Origin: Chrysomallon squamiferum
Lineage: Eukaryota; Mollusca; Gastropoda; Neomphalida; Peltospiridae
NCBI GenBank assembly: GCA_012295275.1
Contig: CM022671.1
Coordinates: forward strand, 4,739,065 to 4,761,564
Direction: 5' to 3'
DNA length: 22,500 nt
Each line of letters opens with the position of its first letter. Positions within the stretch are counted from its first letter, which is position 1. The notes below the pieces were generated by a model. The model saw only the letters and a list, made by a program, of their open reading frames with translations. It searched no databases and was not told the origin of the DNA. Positions 11,864-21,215 of this stretch are shown here, one piece after another. Both the position numbers and the translations under genes were made by a program.

Positions 11864-12575
11864 TAGGAAAGTTACAAAGACTATAATGATCCTGAAGATG
11901 ATTTTGATAGCCATGATAAGAAGATTATAAATAAACAAATATTCAGTTGTGGATCCTGAAACTTTCATAGACATGTTCAGATAATTCTGATCACGATGAT
12001 TTCTTAAATATACACAACGTAGTTTCTTAAATGTCATCTTCGATAGACAGTATAACTAATAATAAAAAAAATAATAATACATACGTATAACAAACGAAAT
12101 ATAAAACCCTACCAAACCCTTCTGGAACCGCGCCTGAAAACAATAAAAGATAACTAGAAAAAATACACACACACACAAAAAAGCACCCCGTGGCTAATAA
12201 TAATTCTGCGGTAAGCCAAAAACATCATTTCAGAAATGCTGTTCCATTGCTAGCGTTATTATTACTTCTTCTTTTTTTTTTACTTCTCTGTGGCAGACGC
12301 GACCACAGTGATAATTGGCGATATGGGGTAACGGATGTGAAATATCAAACCTAGTAATTGTGGGACTCGGAGAGAACAAACAAAGTGAAATATTTGGGGT
12401 TATTACGGGACGATGCTCGGTGCCAGCATTTTCGTACGTAACATTTCAGACAGAACATTTTATATTTTCTTTGCAATTACAATTAATTGTTTTTGATGTT
12501 GCGAAATACCTCTGCATGTCTTGGTTTTTTTTTGTTGTTTTTTATATTTCACGTTGCTAGGAATATCTTTGAATA
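11864..12575. other. AT-rich DNA, no gene recognised
   Basis: Unique-looking sequence. The 81-codon frame at 12315-12560 has no recognisable domain and ends in T-rich DNA. Confidence 0.6.
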
Positions 12576-12850
12576 CGATACTTCAAAGAATAGACGATTA
12601 CTGGCAATGTATTACGTGCGTCGTATTTCTTAGAAAATTTCATATAACCAGCAGTGCAGTCATCTACGATATTTCTAGGAAATATTTCATATTATTGGTG
12701 ATAGAACAACTATACGTATTTTTTTTTCTAAGAATAATTCATACAAAAATTAAATTTACACGCCATGTTTTTAAGAATTTTAATTCTCCTATCTATGGAA
12801 TTTCATAGTCATATTTCTAAGAATATTCATTTTTATATTAATCGGATTTA
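12576..12850. repeat. Diverged tandem repeat, period about 47 bases
   Basis: A motif of the form CGTATTTCTAAGAAATTTCATA recurs with starts near 12576, 12622, 12667, 12715, 12761 and 12809, a spacing of 45-49 bases. The core TAAGAA/TAGGAA/TAGAAA followed by TTCAT is the best-preserved part; the remainder of each unit has drifted. A similar GCTAGGAATAT at about 12555 may extend it to the left. It looks like an old minisatellite. No homogeneous unit remains and nothing suggests coding. Confidence 0.5.
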
Positions 12851-12945
12851 TCATTCGCGTTTGTTTGTATGAACAATTTATTGCCAACACGTGCAATACG
12901 AACAGTTTATATTACCGGGGTGGGGTGGTGAGCATTGCGCATCCG

Positions 12946-12975
12946 GTGACGCCCTACGTTCTCAGAAGGCGTCAC
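12946..12975. repeat. Perfect 8-base inverted repeat GTGACGCC...GGCGTCAC
   Basis: GTGACGCC (12946-12953) and GGCGTCAC (12968-12975) with a 14-base loop. The right arm overlaps an E-box CACGTG (12973-12978). The stretch is GC-richer than its surroundings. It could be a short hairpin or a paired regulatory site. Confidence 0.5.
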
Positions 12976-13230
12976 GTGCTCAAAAACCTGGGAAATTTTC
13001 TCGAACGAGTCGGAGTAAAACTAAAAATAGACAGCGTAGAATGTCGAGTAGAAACTGATATTGTTAATCGAGTTGTGCAGACGAGAAAGAATGCTCGAAG
13101 AAAAGGTTACTATAGTTTATACTACGCATCTTGTGGTGGGTGTGGTTGTATGGGTGTGTGGTTGTGTAAGTGTGTGAATGTGTAAGTGTGCTATATATAC
13201 ATGTGTCTATATTTTAAGTGTATTTGACAA

Positions 13231-13250
13231 GTGTGTGTGTGTGTGTGTGT
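13231..13250. repeat. (GT)10 microsatellite
   Basis: Ten perfect GT units preceded by imperfect GTGT-rich DNA from about 13135. Confidence 0.95.
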
Positions 13251-13403
13251 TATAAATTGTAGGAAAACTCGAAAGATCAATGAATAAAAGTGCTATCTCT
13301 TTCTCTTTCGCTCTTTCTAACATGTTATTTTTCTATTTTCCTTTTATTCTTTCCGTCTTTTCTCTCTATCTCTTATATTTGTTCTTTCCTTATTTCTACT
13401 TCA

Positions 13404-13517
<114 letters not shown>

Positions 13518-13936
13518 AATATAATATTTTTGTACGTACTGATATTTGAAACGGTTACTTCAGTTCGTTTCAGAATATTTAAGTATAATTACTTGTGTTA
13601 TTAATACCATTAAAATGATAAAAAAAAATAGTTTTAACATTATTACATCTATTATTAACAGAACAATTATACACGATCCTTTTCATATTTGACATAATAG
13701 TCCTTTGATTAGTATAGTTACCTCATTGATAATTATATATTTAAAAAAAAACAGTGAGTGTGGGGGTGGGTGCGTGTGTGTGTGAGAGAAATGTGACTAT
13801 ATGGTTTTGTCTTTTTAAAAATAATTATGCATGTCTGTATGTCAGTGTGTCCGTGCAAGAGCCAGTAGTGTACGTTGATGATTCTGTGATTCTCCACTGA
13901 TCTGTGTCGACCTATATCTGTATATTCATATATCGG

Positions 13937-14012
13937 ACAGATAATGGATGGACAGATGGATAGATAGAAAGATAGATGTGTGACAGACAGACAGACAGAC
14001 ATACAGATAGAA
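13937..14012. repeat. Imperfect GATA/GACA tetranucleotide array
   Basis: GATG, GATA and GACA units mixed, with the cleanest run GACAGACAGACAGACA at about 13983-13999. Confidence 0.9.
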
Positions 14013-14541
14013 GAAAGACTAACAGGCAGAAAAAAATATATCCATCTTTCTTTTAACAACAAACATACATATAAACTATATATTAAAACTGTTAGGATGT
14101 TATTGGTTTGTTGTTGCCTTTTGTTTTTTAAGTGTACGTATATGTGTGTGTTGATGATGGAATTTTGTTCCCCATTTATTTATTATCTAAATAATAGATA
14201 ATCTATATGTTGATTAATCCCTGACATTACAGAATAATCCCCATTTTACTTAATCCTTTATCTATCTGTTTTTATCTAGTTTGATGTTTGTAAAACTGTT
14301 ATCGTCTAGTCTCTTTTGATCGTTGGGTAGCAGTAGGTGACAACGTCTGAAATGATAACCACGTCGATGATCCCGTTACGTAAGTCTATTTAGATCTGAG
14401 GCGATGTCTTGTATCTCATACGTTCGTGAAGAGCTCATATCTACAGCCCATGTATCCATCTATCCGTACGTAGTTTAGAACTACAATTATGTATCAACAC
14501 ATCCTATGTTATCTTCACAGATTTATATCTGTGCAGTTGTG

Positions 14542-14663
<122 letters not shown>

Positions 14664-14699
14664 ACAGAAACAAACAGAAAGAGACAGAAAGAAAAACAG

Positions 14700-15626
14700 A
14701 TATGCACCATGCAGCTACTGTGAAATAAAAAAAACCCAGTAAATAAAGGGGGAAAAAAAGAACCAATTTTAAAACGATTTTATATATTGAAGAACCTAAC
14801 CATTCCACTATGACATAATGCACGAAATATTCATTGTAAATGTAAAACCTATTTAAACAATGTAATCACCGGAAATCATGTAACGAATGACGTAATAACA
14901 ACATGAGTTAATGTTGTTAACTTGACAGTTCATGGTTCACGACACGATATATTGCGTGATATGTCAGTTACAAATGTTCTTGTCTTTACAAATGAAACTT
15001 TTCAACGTGATATATGAAACTGTCTGATCCGTTAGATCACGAGTAGAATGTATTAACCCAATAGTTTAACATCTTTATTACACAATGTGTAATAATGTAA
15101 ATGTGTATTCGTAGATATACACCTAAGTATATACATACATATATTCAGACAGACTGGCGTACATACATACATATATACATGTATGCATGCATACACACTT
15201 ATGCACATTTATCTAGATAATATTATAGGTACAGATAGACCTACATATTTAAATGTGATTTATAAACGTCAATGTTAAAATCGTCGTAAAACTTATTACC
15301 AAAGAAACCAGTGTGTTATAAACATTGAATCAATTAATTATTGTTCCTCAACACATTTCAATAGTTATATTAATTATAAATCATGTATATGCACCTTGTT
15401 TAGCAATAAAATGAGAGGTTAAACCCGTTACCTTCAAACAAAGGGTTACTCAGCAAGAATGGATATTTTATGTACACCTACCCACAAACACGAAACATAT
15501 TTAGCAGTTTGTGATACACTAGTTATGGGAACAGGCTGGAAACCGAACATTATCTAACAAAATATAATACAAGACAGGAAACAGTTAGTACGAATCACCT
15601 GTAATTAGTAGTTAGGAGAAATAATA
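14700..15626. other. AT-rich DNA, no gene recognised
   Basis: Unique-looking sequence with scattered ATACATAC tetranucleotides (about 15130-15200). No coding or RNA signal was seen. Confidence 0.6.
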
Positions 15627-15652
15627 CCAATGCGCATGCGCTCTGCCATTGG
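15627..15652. promoter_or_regulatory. NRF-1-like palindrome between CCAAT and ATTGG
   Basis: GCGCATGCGC (15632-15641) is a perfect NRF-1-type palindrome. CCAAT (15627-15631) abuts it on the left and ATTGG (15648-15652) lies on the right in inverted orientation. On the minus strand the right part, TAGTCCAATGGCAGAGC, also resembles a tRNA D-arm, so a tRNA-derived origin is an alternative. Confidence 0.3.
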
Positions 15653-15746
15653 ACTACAAGCACTACACATCAAACACGAGACTAAACGACCCCCAGCAGA
15701 TATACGTAATGTACCTATCTGTACCTTTTTATTAGGAGTGGTGCTG

Positions 15747-15795
15747 TGACGTCAGATGGTAAGAAATTAATTACAGGTATACAGGTATGACGTCA
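15747..15795. promoter_or_regulatory. Two perfect CRE palindromes TGACGTCA, 41 bases apart
   Basis: TGACGTCA at 15747-15754 and 15788-15795. The second is preceded by two copies of ACAGGTAT about nine bases apart. Both sites are full consensus CREB/ATF sites in AT-rich DNA, about 100-160 bases from the NRF-1-like palindrome. They lie left of the secreted-protein donor, so possibly in its first intron. Confidence 0.35.
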
Positions 15796-16012
15796 AAGAT
15801 CTTAAGAGACATAATTAAGCTAAAAGACTGACCAAGTAGTAACCAGAGAATATTAAAGAGCTTTCGAAGATAACGTAATAAGAAAAGAGTCAATAAGTAA
15901 GAAAAAACTACGACTGTCGATTTGCGTAAATTGTTTTAAGAGGGGTGCATATTTTTCTCATTGACCGATTTGTGCAGCTGTTGTTGTTTTTTTAAGGTGC
16001 CTGTTTTTGTGG

Positions 16013-16014
<2 letters not shown>

Positions 16015-16094
<80 letters not shown>
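16015..16094. repeat. (GA)40 microsatellite
   Basis: 80 uninterrupted alternating G/A bases, the shortest of the five long GA-type tracts. Confidence 0.98.
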
Positions 16095-16096
<2 letters not shown>

Positions 16097-16677
16097 CACG
16101 TGTATTTTAAATGGCTGTTTATTTTATACAGTATAAAGAAAACCTGTGTTTCTGACAAAGGTCTGAGGTTTAAAATAGTTTACGATGCGATAAGACGTAC
16201 ATCAGACCAGATGTCAATAAAATTAACGTCTGCTCTGCAATAAAGTTTAAATTTTATTTTCATTTGATACGTAAAACAAGTATTTAATTATCATACACGT
16301 CAAATTCGTGCTTTAATGGATAATATAGTACCTAACCATGACAAAGCGCGTGCTTTTTTTTTTTTTTTTTTTTAACCGCTTTGATATTGCTTCTTTGTTT
16401 TCTGTTTTTTTCGTGGGTTTTTTCGTGGGTTTTTTTTCCCCTTGTGCAAAATGGGTTTCCCGTTTTACACGTGATTTTAATGATTTTTTTAAAACGCCGG
16501 CTGATATTACAGTAACACTGTTAAATGTTTATAGGCTCAGTCTAATAAAAGACAAGTTAAAATAATTATTATCGTCCCGCATGGCTGCTTTCAATATATG
16601 CCATGGTAATGTATCACAAAGTACCGTTATGTGGATAATTATACTGTCAGGTTTATTAATGTTGCTAAACTGAAATA
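16095..16677. other. AT-rich DNA, no gene recognised
   Basis: Contains a T run of about 20 bases (16354-16373) and a paired TTTTTTCGTGGG repeat near 16405-16435. Nothing coding was recognised. Confidence 0.6.
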
Positions 16678-17008
16678 ACACTGACGTCTGGATTATTTGA
16701 AAGAGAAAAAGGAAATGAAGAAACAATGAATAAAACACAAAAATAAAATAAAGGACGAATAAAATAAAAAAGAAAGATCGAAATGAAAGAATGAATGAAA
16801 GAAATAACGATGATACGAACCAAAGAATGGAACAATGAATTAACGGAAGAAATAATCAAAGAACAAAACGAAATAATCGAACGAAAGAAAAAAAACCCAA
16901 AACTCGAAAAAGAGATAGGAACATTCGATGGCATCAGAGATGAAACGAAATTAGAGAAAAACAACGAAAGAAAACGTTAAAAAAAAAAAAAAAAAAGATA
17001 CTGCTTAC
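16678..17008 (-). other. Intron start and polypurine-rich block (polypyrimidine in the transcript)
   Basis: Immediately downstream, in the minus-strand sense, of the secreted-protein donor. The transcript would read GTAAGCAGTATC, then a run of about 18 T (A tract 16979-16996), then some 300 bases of pyrimidine-rich DNA. On the plus strand this is degenerate GAAA/GAAT/GAAC repeat, with imperfect GAAT units around 16785-16805. U-rich sequence just after a 5' splice site is a known TIA-1-type enhancer of U1 use. The open frames here are low-complexity artefacts. Confidence 0.5.
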
Positions 17009-17290
17009 CTGAATATGTAATGTTTATAACTGGGGGTATCGGTCCGCCTTGGAAAACACATCTAACTTCCATTTCTGTGGTGTACAAAGTCGAGTAGTCG
17101 TACAAACCTCTGTAAATTGCTCGGACTTTTCCGTACACAACGTGTGTGGAAAATGAAACTTCGTCACCATGTCTGGGGTCTCGTAAGCCGAGGGCGAGCA
17201 CCCCTCGCAGTACGTGAACAAAACAGTAAGAAAAACCAACACAATATTTCGCTTTCTCGAAAACACAACGAGCCAACTTTCGTCTGCCAT
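17009..17290 (-). CDS. Secreted protein, first coding exon, with an apparent one-base frame break
   Basis: Minus-strand exon of a secreted protein. The ATG at 17290 has a good context (GCAGCATGG). It opens a signal peptide with an RKR patch (residues 12-14) and a hydrophobic core (IVLVFLTVLFTY), then CEGCSPSAYETP. Past about 17175 this frame degenerates and stops at 17024. The adjacent frame, which has no ATG of its own, stays open and family-like: HGDEVSFSTHVVYGKVRAIY, LYTTEMEVRC, GGPIPPVINITYSG, with an N-glycosylation sequon NIT. It ends exactly at a CAG|GTAAG donor (intron from 17008). Joining the two frames needs one extra base, most simply in the CCCC run at 17175-17178 or the GGGG run at 17201-17204 (as read on the minus strand). 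The second segment loosely resembles the first domain of CCDC3 (VYARV..., Y.AEVEM.C, ...LNLTG) and NtA/netrin-like OB folds. I cannot name the family firmly. Downstream exons were not found to the left. Confidence 0.6.
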
Positions 17291-17400
17291 GCTGCTTTTG
17301 CGGCTGTTCGCGGGAAACTGGTAAAGAGCCGGGCGAAGAAGAGAATGGCTTTTAGATCTGAGCTATTTTTAGACCTCTTCTCTCGGCCTGTCTTTTTTTT
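17291..17400 (-). promoter_or_regulatory. Candidate core promoter and 5' UTR of the minus-strand secreted-protein gene
   Basis: Read on the minus strand, CTAAAAATAG lies at 17363-17372, about 73 bases before the ATG. It fits both the MEF2 consensus (YTAWWWWTAR) and a TATA-like element. About 25-30 bases downstream is a pyrimidine run (TTCTCTTCTTCG) that could hold the start site, leaving a short GC-richer leader of about 45 bases. The spacing is what a TATA-type promoter would give. Function is inferred from motif and position. Confidence 0.4.
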
Positions 17401-17582
17401 CTCTCTCTCTCGCTGTCTGTAGCGGTGATTCATAAACCCAAGCAACATCTGTCATAGTACGAAGGGGAGGGGGAAAAAAAGAAAGAAAGAAGGCATGCAT
17501 GCAATTCGGTCAACAAAAAAAGAGAAATCATTGATTCTTTTTATTTATTTTTTTTTTATATATATTTTTCAAATGTGAGAAT

Positions 17583-17682
17583 AAAAAAAAAAATAATAAT
17601 AATAATAATAATAAACCCGAAAAAGCCACGGATAACAGATGGAAGTAAATAAGAAATTGATTTTTTTTTTTTTTTTTTTTTT
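17583..17682. repeat. A run, (AAT)n and T22 tract
   Basis: An A run and a short AAT array (about 17583-17613), then a 22-base T run at 17661-17682, upstream of the minus-strand gene. Confidence 0.9.
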
Positions 17683-18086
17683 CAACGAGTTATTTTTTTC
17701 AAGCAAATTTCGATGATGGATGCGAAATTTTGACTAAACAAGGACTGTTTTGGATTCCGGACTAAGTTGTCACCCCTTCCGTCTGCTTTTGGACCCGGCG
17801 TTATTCCCGGACAAACAAATTTTCCGTCTACGGGACGGGGGAAGTCAATATTTATGTTCCCATGCAAATGTTACGAAATTTTTAACCTCTAGTTCATAAA
17901 TTAAAGGGTCATTTCGTTGACAAGCTGCCTGTTGACAATTTGTGTATAAATTAGGTTGTCAGGGGCCAGTCTAGGCAGTTTTGTCGTTGTTTTGTTATTC
18001 GTCCAAAGAACAAACAACGTGTTTTCAGTATCTTTATCGTATTTGCAGAATTTAAAAACAATCGTAAACTGAATTTAATAATAATA

Positions 18087-18310
18087 ATTTGCAGTTGTAG
18101 TAGTAGTAGTAACAGTGGTAACAGCAGTTATAGTAGTAGTAATTGTTGTTGTACTGATAACAGTATTTGCAGTTCTAGTAGTAATAAGTAATAGGATAGT
18201 AGTAGTAGTAGTAGTAGCAGTAGTTGTAATATTAGTTGTTATACTAGTATTAGTACTTGTATTAACAATACAATAATAACAGTAATATTTATTTTAGTAC
18301 TATTAGTAGC

Positions 18311-18341
<31 letters not shown>

Positions 18342-18565
18342 ATAGTAGTAGTCGTGCAACTGCAGTATTTGCAGTTGTAGTAATAGTGTTAATAGTAGTA
18401 AAGTAGTAGTAGTATAGAAGTAGTAGTGGTGGTAATTATAGCTGTACTAATAGTAGTGGTACTAATAGTAATAATAATAGTAGTAGTATTTGTAGTAGTT
18501 GATCTTGTAGCAGTAATTGTAATTATACTAATAATAGTAGTAGTAGTAGCAGCAGCAGTGTAGTA
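18087..18565. repeat. Large imperfect (AGT)n array
   Basis: About 480 bases dominated by AGT with AGC, AAT and GTT variants, the largest low-complexity block in the window. The sub-unit ATTTGCAGTTGTAGTAG recurs at 18087, 18165 (one change) and 18367, hinting at higher-order duplication within the array. It lies between the two divergent genes and has no coding signal. Confidence 0.93.
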
Positions 18566-19160
18566 GCTGTTATACTATTAACATTACGACTGAAGACAAA
18601 TGTCGTCACATTTACTACAGTTTCGCTTTACGACACTCAATCCATACGTTTTCATTGCTAACAAAGAAAATGAAACCCGCATACAACACATCAGCGAAAT
18701 ATCGATCTCCCTAAGTACCCCCATTGGATCCGCCGCTGATTCGAGTTATAATTCTATTGTTCTGACGGCTGGGGATGGCCCACGGGCAGACGTAACTTAA
18801 CTGATAAAAGCCTCGTAACGTTATTTCACTCAAAGTGTTGATGGATGCGTGTTGGGCACTGTCAACTAGCTGACACTGCCCCAAACAGACCGTGTAAGAA
18901 AGAGTACAATAACTGGCTATTTGTAATCTTGGATAATGGAAATAGAAAAACTTTTATATCTTTGTTGAGCAGGAGAGTTCTTTTAAAAGAAAAGACAGAT
19001 GTAAGAGAAGAAAGACTTGTAAATAAATCATTACTGCGATAAATATTTTTTTATGTTGTTGTTGTTGACGTTATTGCTAACATTTTGTTGTTTAGTTTTT
19101 GTTTTGATGTATATTTCTTTGTCTACGTGTTCTTACTGTACATATAATATTATGTAGCCT
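18566..19160. other. Unique DNA between the divergent genes
   Basis: Mixed-composition sequence with two short ATG frames (18600-18800 and 18845-19042) lacking recognisable domains. They may be chance frames in unique DNA. Confidence 0.55.
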
Positions 19161-19167
19161 GTATGTA

Positions 19168-19198
<31 letters not shown>

Positions 19199-19286
19199 AT
19201 GTATGTATGTATGTATGTATGTATGTATTATGTATTATGTATATTTGTATGTTTGTATGTATATATTATGTATGTATGTATGTATG
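19161..19286. repeat. (TATG)n tetranucleotide array
   Basis: About 125 bases of GTAT units with a GT insert near the left end and TTAT variants in the middle. Confidence 0.95.
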
Positions 19287-19404
19287 CGGTCATTTCAAGG
19301 TCTATTTTTTCATCGATTAGCTTCAAGTATTGTTTTGTACATCATTTCTAGCAGACAGGATAACACATGCCACAGACTTCACTGGTAGAAAGAGAAAGGC
19401 AGTA

Positions 19405-19475
19405 ACTGCCTCGATGAAGAGGATTGATCCTGGAAGCTATCGCACTTCAAGTCGCGTTCTAACCATAGCAACAGT
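19405..19475 (-). repeat. tRNA-derived SINE-like copy 3
   Basis: On the minus strand, a box-A-like TATGGTTAGAACG (19455-19467) is followed by an anticodon-stem-like CGCGACTTGAAGTGCG and a box-B-like AGGATCAATCCT (19420-19431). The order and spacing match a tRNA head. It shares the GGTTA and GGATCAA cores with copies 1 and 2, in the opposite orientation. It is diverged and probably not transcribed as tRNA. Confidence 0.45.
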
Positions 19476-19537
19476 TCTATTCCAGTGGAAGAGTATCTGA
19501 AACATGTTCTTTATTCATTCGGACAAACTATGTTATA

Positions 19538-19634
<97 letters not shown>

Positions 19635-19680
19635 GTGTGTATTTCTATGTGTGTGTATATATATATATATTGGGATTTAA
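19538..19680. repeat. (AGT)n(TTA)n compound array with GT/TA tail
   Basis: TAG/AGT units (19538-19565) switch to an array of about 22 TAT/TTA units (19568-19634), then short GT and TA runs. The poly-Ile frame is an artefact. Confidence 0.96.
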
Positions 19681-19682
19681 CA

Positions 19683-20098
19683 ATAATGAATGACGAAACA
19701 ATGAAAAAAATGGAAAGGAGAGAGTAAAGAACGAAGAAAAAGAAGGGATGAAAGTAAAGAAAAAAGAAGAAAGTACGAAATAAAGAAAAAAAGAAGCATA
19801 GAATAAACAATAAAAAATGCAGTGAAGAAGGAAAGAAGGAAAACAAACGAAAGAAAGAAAGTTATGCAGAGAAAGAAGAAAAAAGAAAACGTAACCAAAA
19901 AAAATCAAATAATGGATAATGAAAAAGAAGTAAAGAAAAAAAGAAATGACGAAAAACAAAATAAAGAAAAAAAAGAAAACGCTAGAAACGCAAGAAAGAA
20001 ACAAAAACAGAATGAAATAAAACAACAAAGAAATAAAGGATACAGAAAAAGAAAGAACGAACAACAAATAAAAAAAAAGAAAGAAAGAAAGAAATTGA
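19683..20098. repeat. About 415-base A/G-rich strand-asymmetric tract
   Basis: The plus strand is mostly A and G, with AAAGAA/GAAA units drifting through GAAC and GAAT, few C and few T. It looks like a decayed GAAA repeat. The Lys-rich plus frame and the Phe-rich minus frame are both expected from composition and are not genes. Confidence 0.85.
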
Positions 20099-20619
20099 AT
20101 ATTTTATCATTTTAATCATTTTAATTTCCTGTCAAGCAACTTAACCAGAGTCAAATCTGCCTGAACACAACCTGATTACTTTTTATTTTTAATTTTTTTT
20201 TTTATCTACCAAAAACTAATATTATTATCTCTGTCACATACAAAAGATACCCCACATAGATAACAGCAGCTGATCTAGGGGGGGTCACAGACACCTCAAG
20301 TCTCATCCTTTATCCCCTGATTAGGGATTATTTTATTACTGTGCTTACTTTGGCCACTGAAGAAACATGGAAATTTTAAGATTCTTCATGTCTTTGAGAA
20401 TGACAGAACTCCAACTGTTCGATGTAAAATGTAGATGTAGTCTTTCGTCGTTTGGGACTCTTAAGCTTTGTCCCTAAAGCGCTGAATGTTCGTTTAATAT
20501 GATCAGATTTAAAGCTTAATATAAATGAATATTTTTCTTGAGTTAACTTTTTTAATTTTAATTTTAATTTTAAACCCATAGTACAGTTTGTTAAAATATT
20601 ATGGATAAACACAATATAC
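20099..20619. other. Unique DNA upstream of the fucosidase, no gene recognised
   Basis: Contains a 7-base G run (20279-20285) and ATCCC/GGGAT arms near 20312-20330, and a TTTTAATTTTAA run near 20552. No exon was assigned. Confidence 0.55.
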
Positions 20620-20874
20620 TAATATGGAATTATTGTTTATTGTTGTTGTTGTATATTTTTTCGGGTTTTTTTTTTATTTATTTGTTGTTGTTTTTGTTTT
20701 GCTTATGTCTTTTTTTTTTTTTTTTTTTTTTTTTTTTAGTTTGTTGATAAAGTCCCACCCACCCACCCACCACCCCATCAAAATACATAGACGCGCCCCT
20801 AAAAAAAAAAAAAAAAAAAAAAAAAAGACACTCGACCACACAGAAGATTATACCTTCAACTCACAAACCCGAAG
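20620..20874 (+). promoter_or_regulatory. Fucosidase 5' flank / 5' UTR region
   Basis: DNA immediately upstream of the fucosidase ATG. It holds a 28-base T tract (20710-20737), a CCCACC-repeat segment with a GC-rich core (20755-20800) resembling KLF/Sp-type CACCC boxes, then a 26-base A tract (20801-20826) and a 48-base CA-rich leader. The T and A tracts can pair as an inverted repeat around the CACCC core. There is no clear TATA box. The T tract followed by AG (20738-20739) could act as a 3' splice site if a non-coding exon lies further left. The promoter role is inferred from position only. Confidence 0.45.
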
Positions 20875-21215
20875 ATGGCTTCTTCAGTTATCTACGTTTT
20901 TCTGTTTTCTTTATTCTACACAGGAATCGCTCAGTACGAACCGACCTGGCAGTCTATAGATTCCCGCCCAATACCCGCCTGGTACGACGAAGCCAAACTG
21001 GGGATTTTTCTTCACTGGGGCGTCTTCGCCGTTCCCTGCTACCGCTCGGAGTGGTTCTGGTGGTTCTGGCAGTCGGAGAAAGACAAGGACTTCGTCGACT
21101 TCATGAAGGCCAACTACAGACCCGGATGGACGTACGGAGACTTCGCGAATCAGTTTACCACAGAGCTTTACGATCCTGTCGAATGGGCGAAGATTTTCAA
21201 AGCCGCTGGAGCCAA
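20875..21215 (+). CDS. FUCA1: Alpha-L-fucosidase (GH29), coding exon 1
   Basis: First coding exon of a glycoside hydrolase family 29 alpha-L-fucosidase, which removes terminal alpha-L-fucose from glycoproteins and glycolipids, normally in lysosomes or after secretion. The ATG (context GAAGATGG) opens a signal peptide of about 20 residues with a hydrophobic core (VIYVFLFSLFY) ending near GIAQ. The mature part starts YEPTWQSIDSRPIPAWYDEAK, the usual family opening. GIFLHWGVFAVP (43-54) carries the fucose-contacting His47, and SEWFWWFWQ (58-66) the conserved Glu59-Trp60 pair. DPVEWAKIFKAAGAK (100-114) leads to the splice site. The exon ends GCCAA|GTAAGT, splitting a Lys codon after its second base. 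The catalytic Asp nucleophile lies further downstream, outside the window. Family members are about 450-480 residues, so 149 codons are visible here over two exons. Invertebrates usually have co-orthologues of vertebrate FUCA1/FUCA2, so the symbol is approximate. The assignment is secure; the exact start is very likely. Confidence 0.95.

Noticed and set aside
12865-13185. 106-codon plus frame starting at TTG
   Set aside because: No ATG at the start, no recognisable family, and the C-terminal part is a GT-rich repeat. The unique DNA is recorded only for its inverted repeat.
17164-17448. 94-codon minus frame overlapping the secreted-protein exon
   Set aside because: It is in the third frame, includes the CT-rich upstream region, lacks a signal peptide and does not end at the donor; a shadow frame.
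18600-19042. Two short ATG frames between the genes
   Set aside because: No recognisable domain, no splice support, and lengths expected by chance in unique DNA.
19645-20115. Lys-rich plus-strand frame and Phe-rich minus-strand membrane-like frame
   Set aside because: Both follow from an A/G-rich strand-asymmetric tract; hydrophobicity is a composition effect.
20710-20826. MITE with T28/A26 terminal inverted repeats around the CACCC core
   Set aside because: Homopolymer arms pair trivially, no target-site duplication is visible, and the segment is better read as promoter or leader DNA of the fucosidase.
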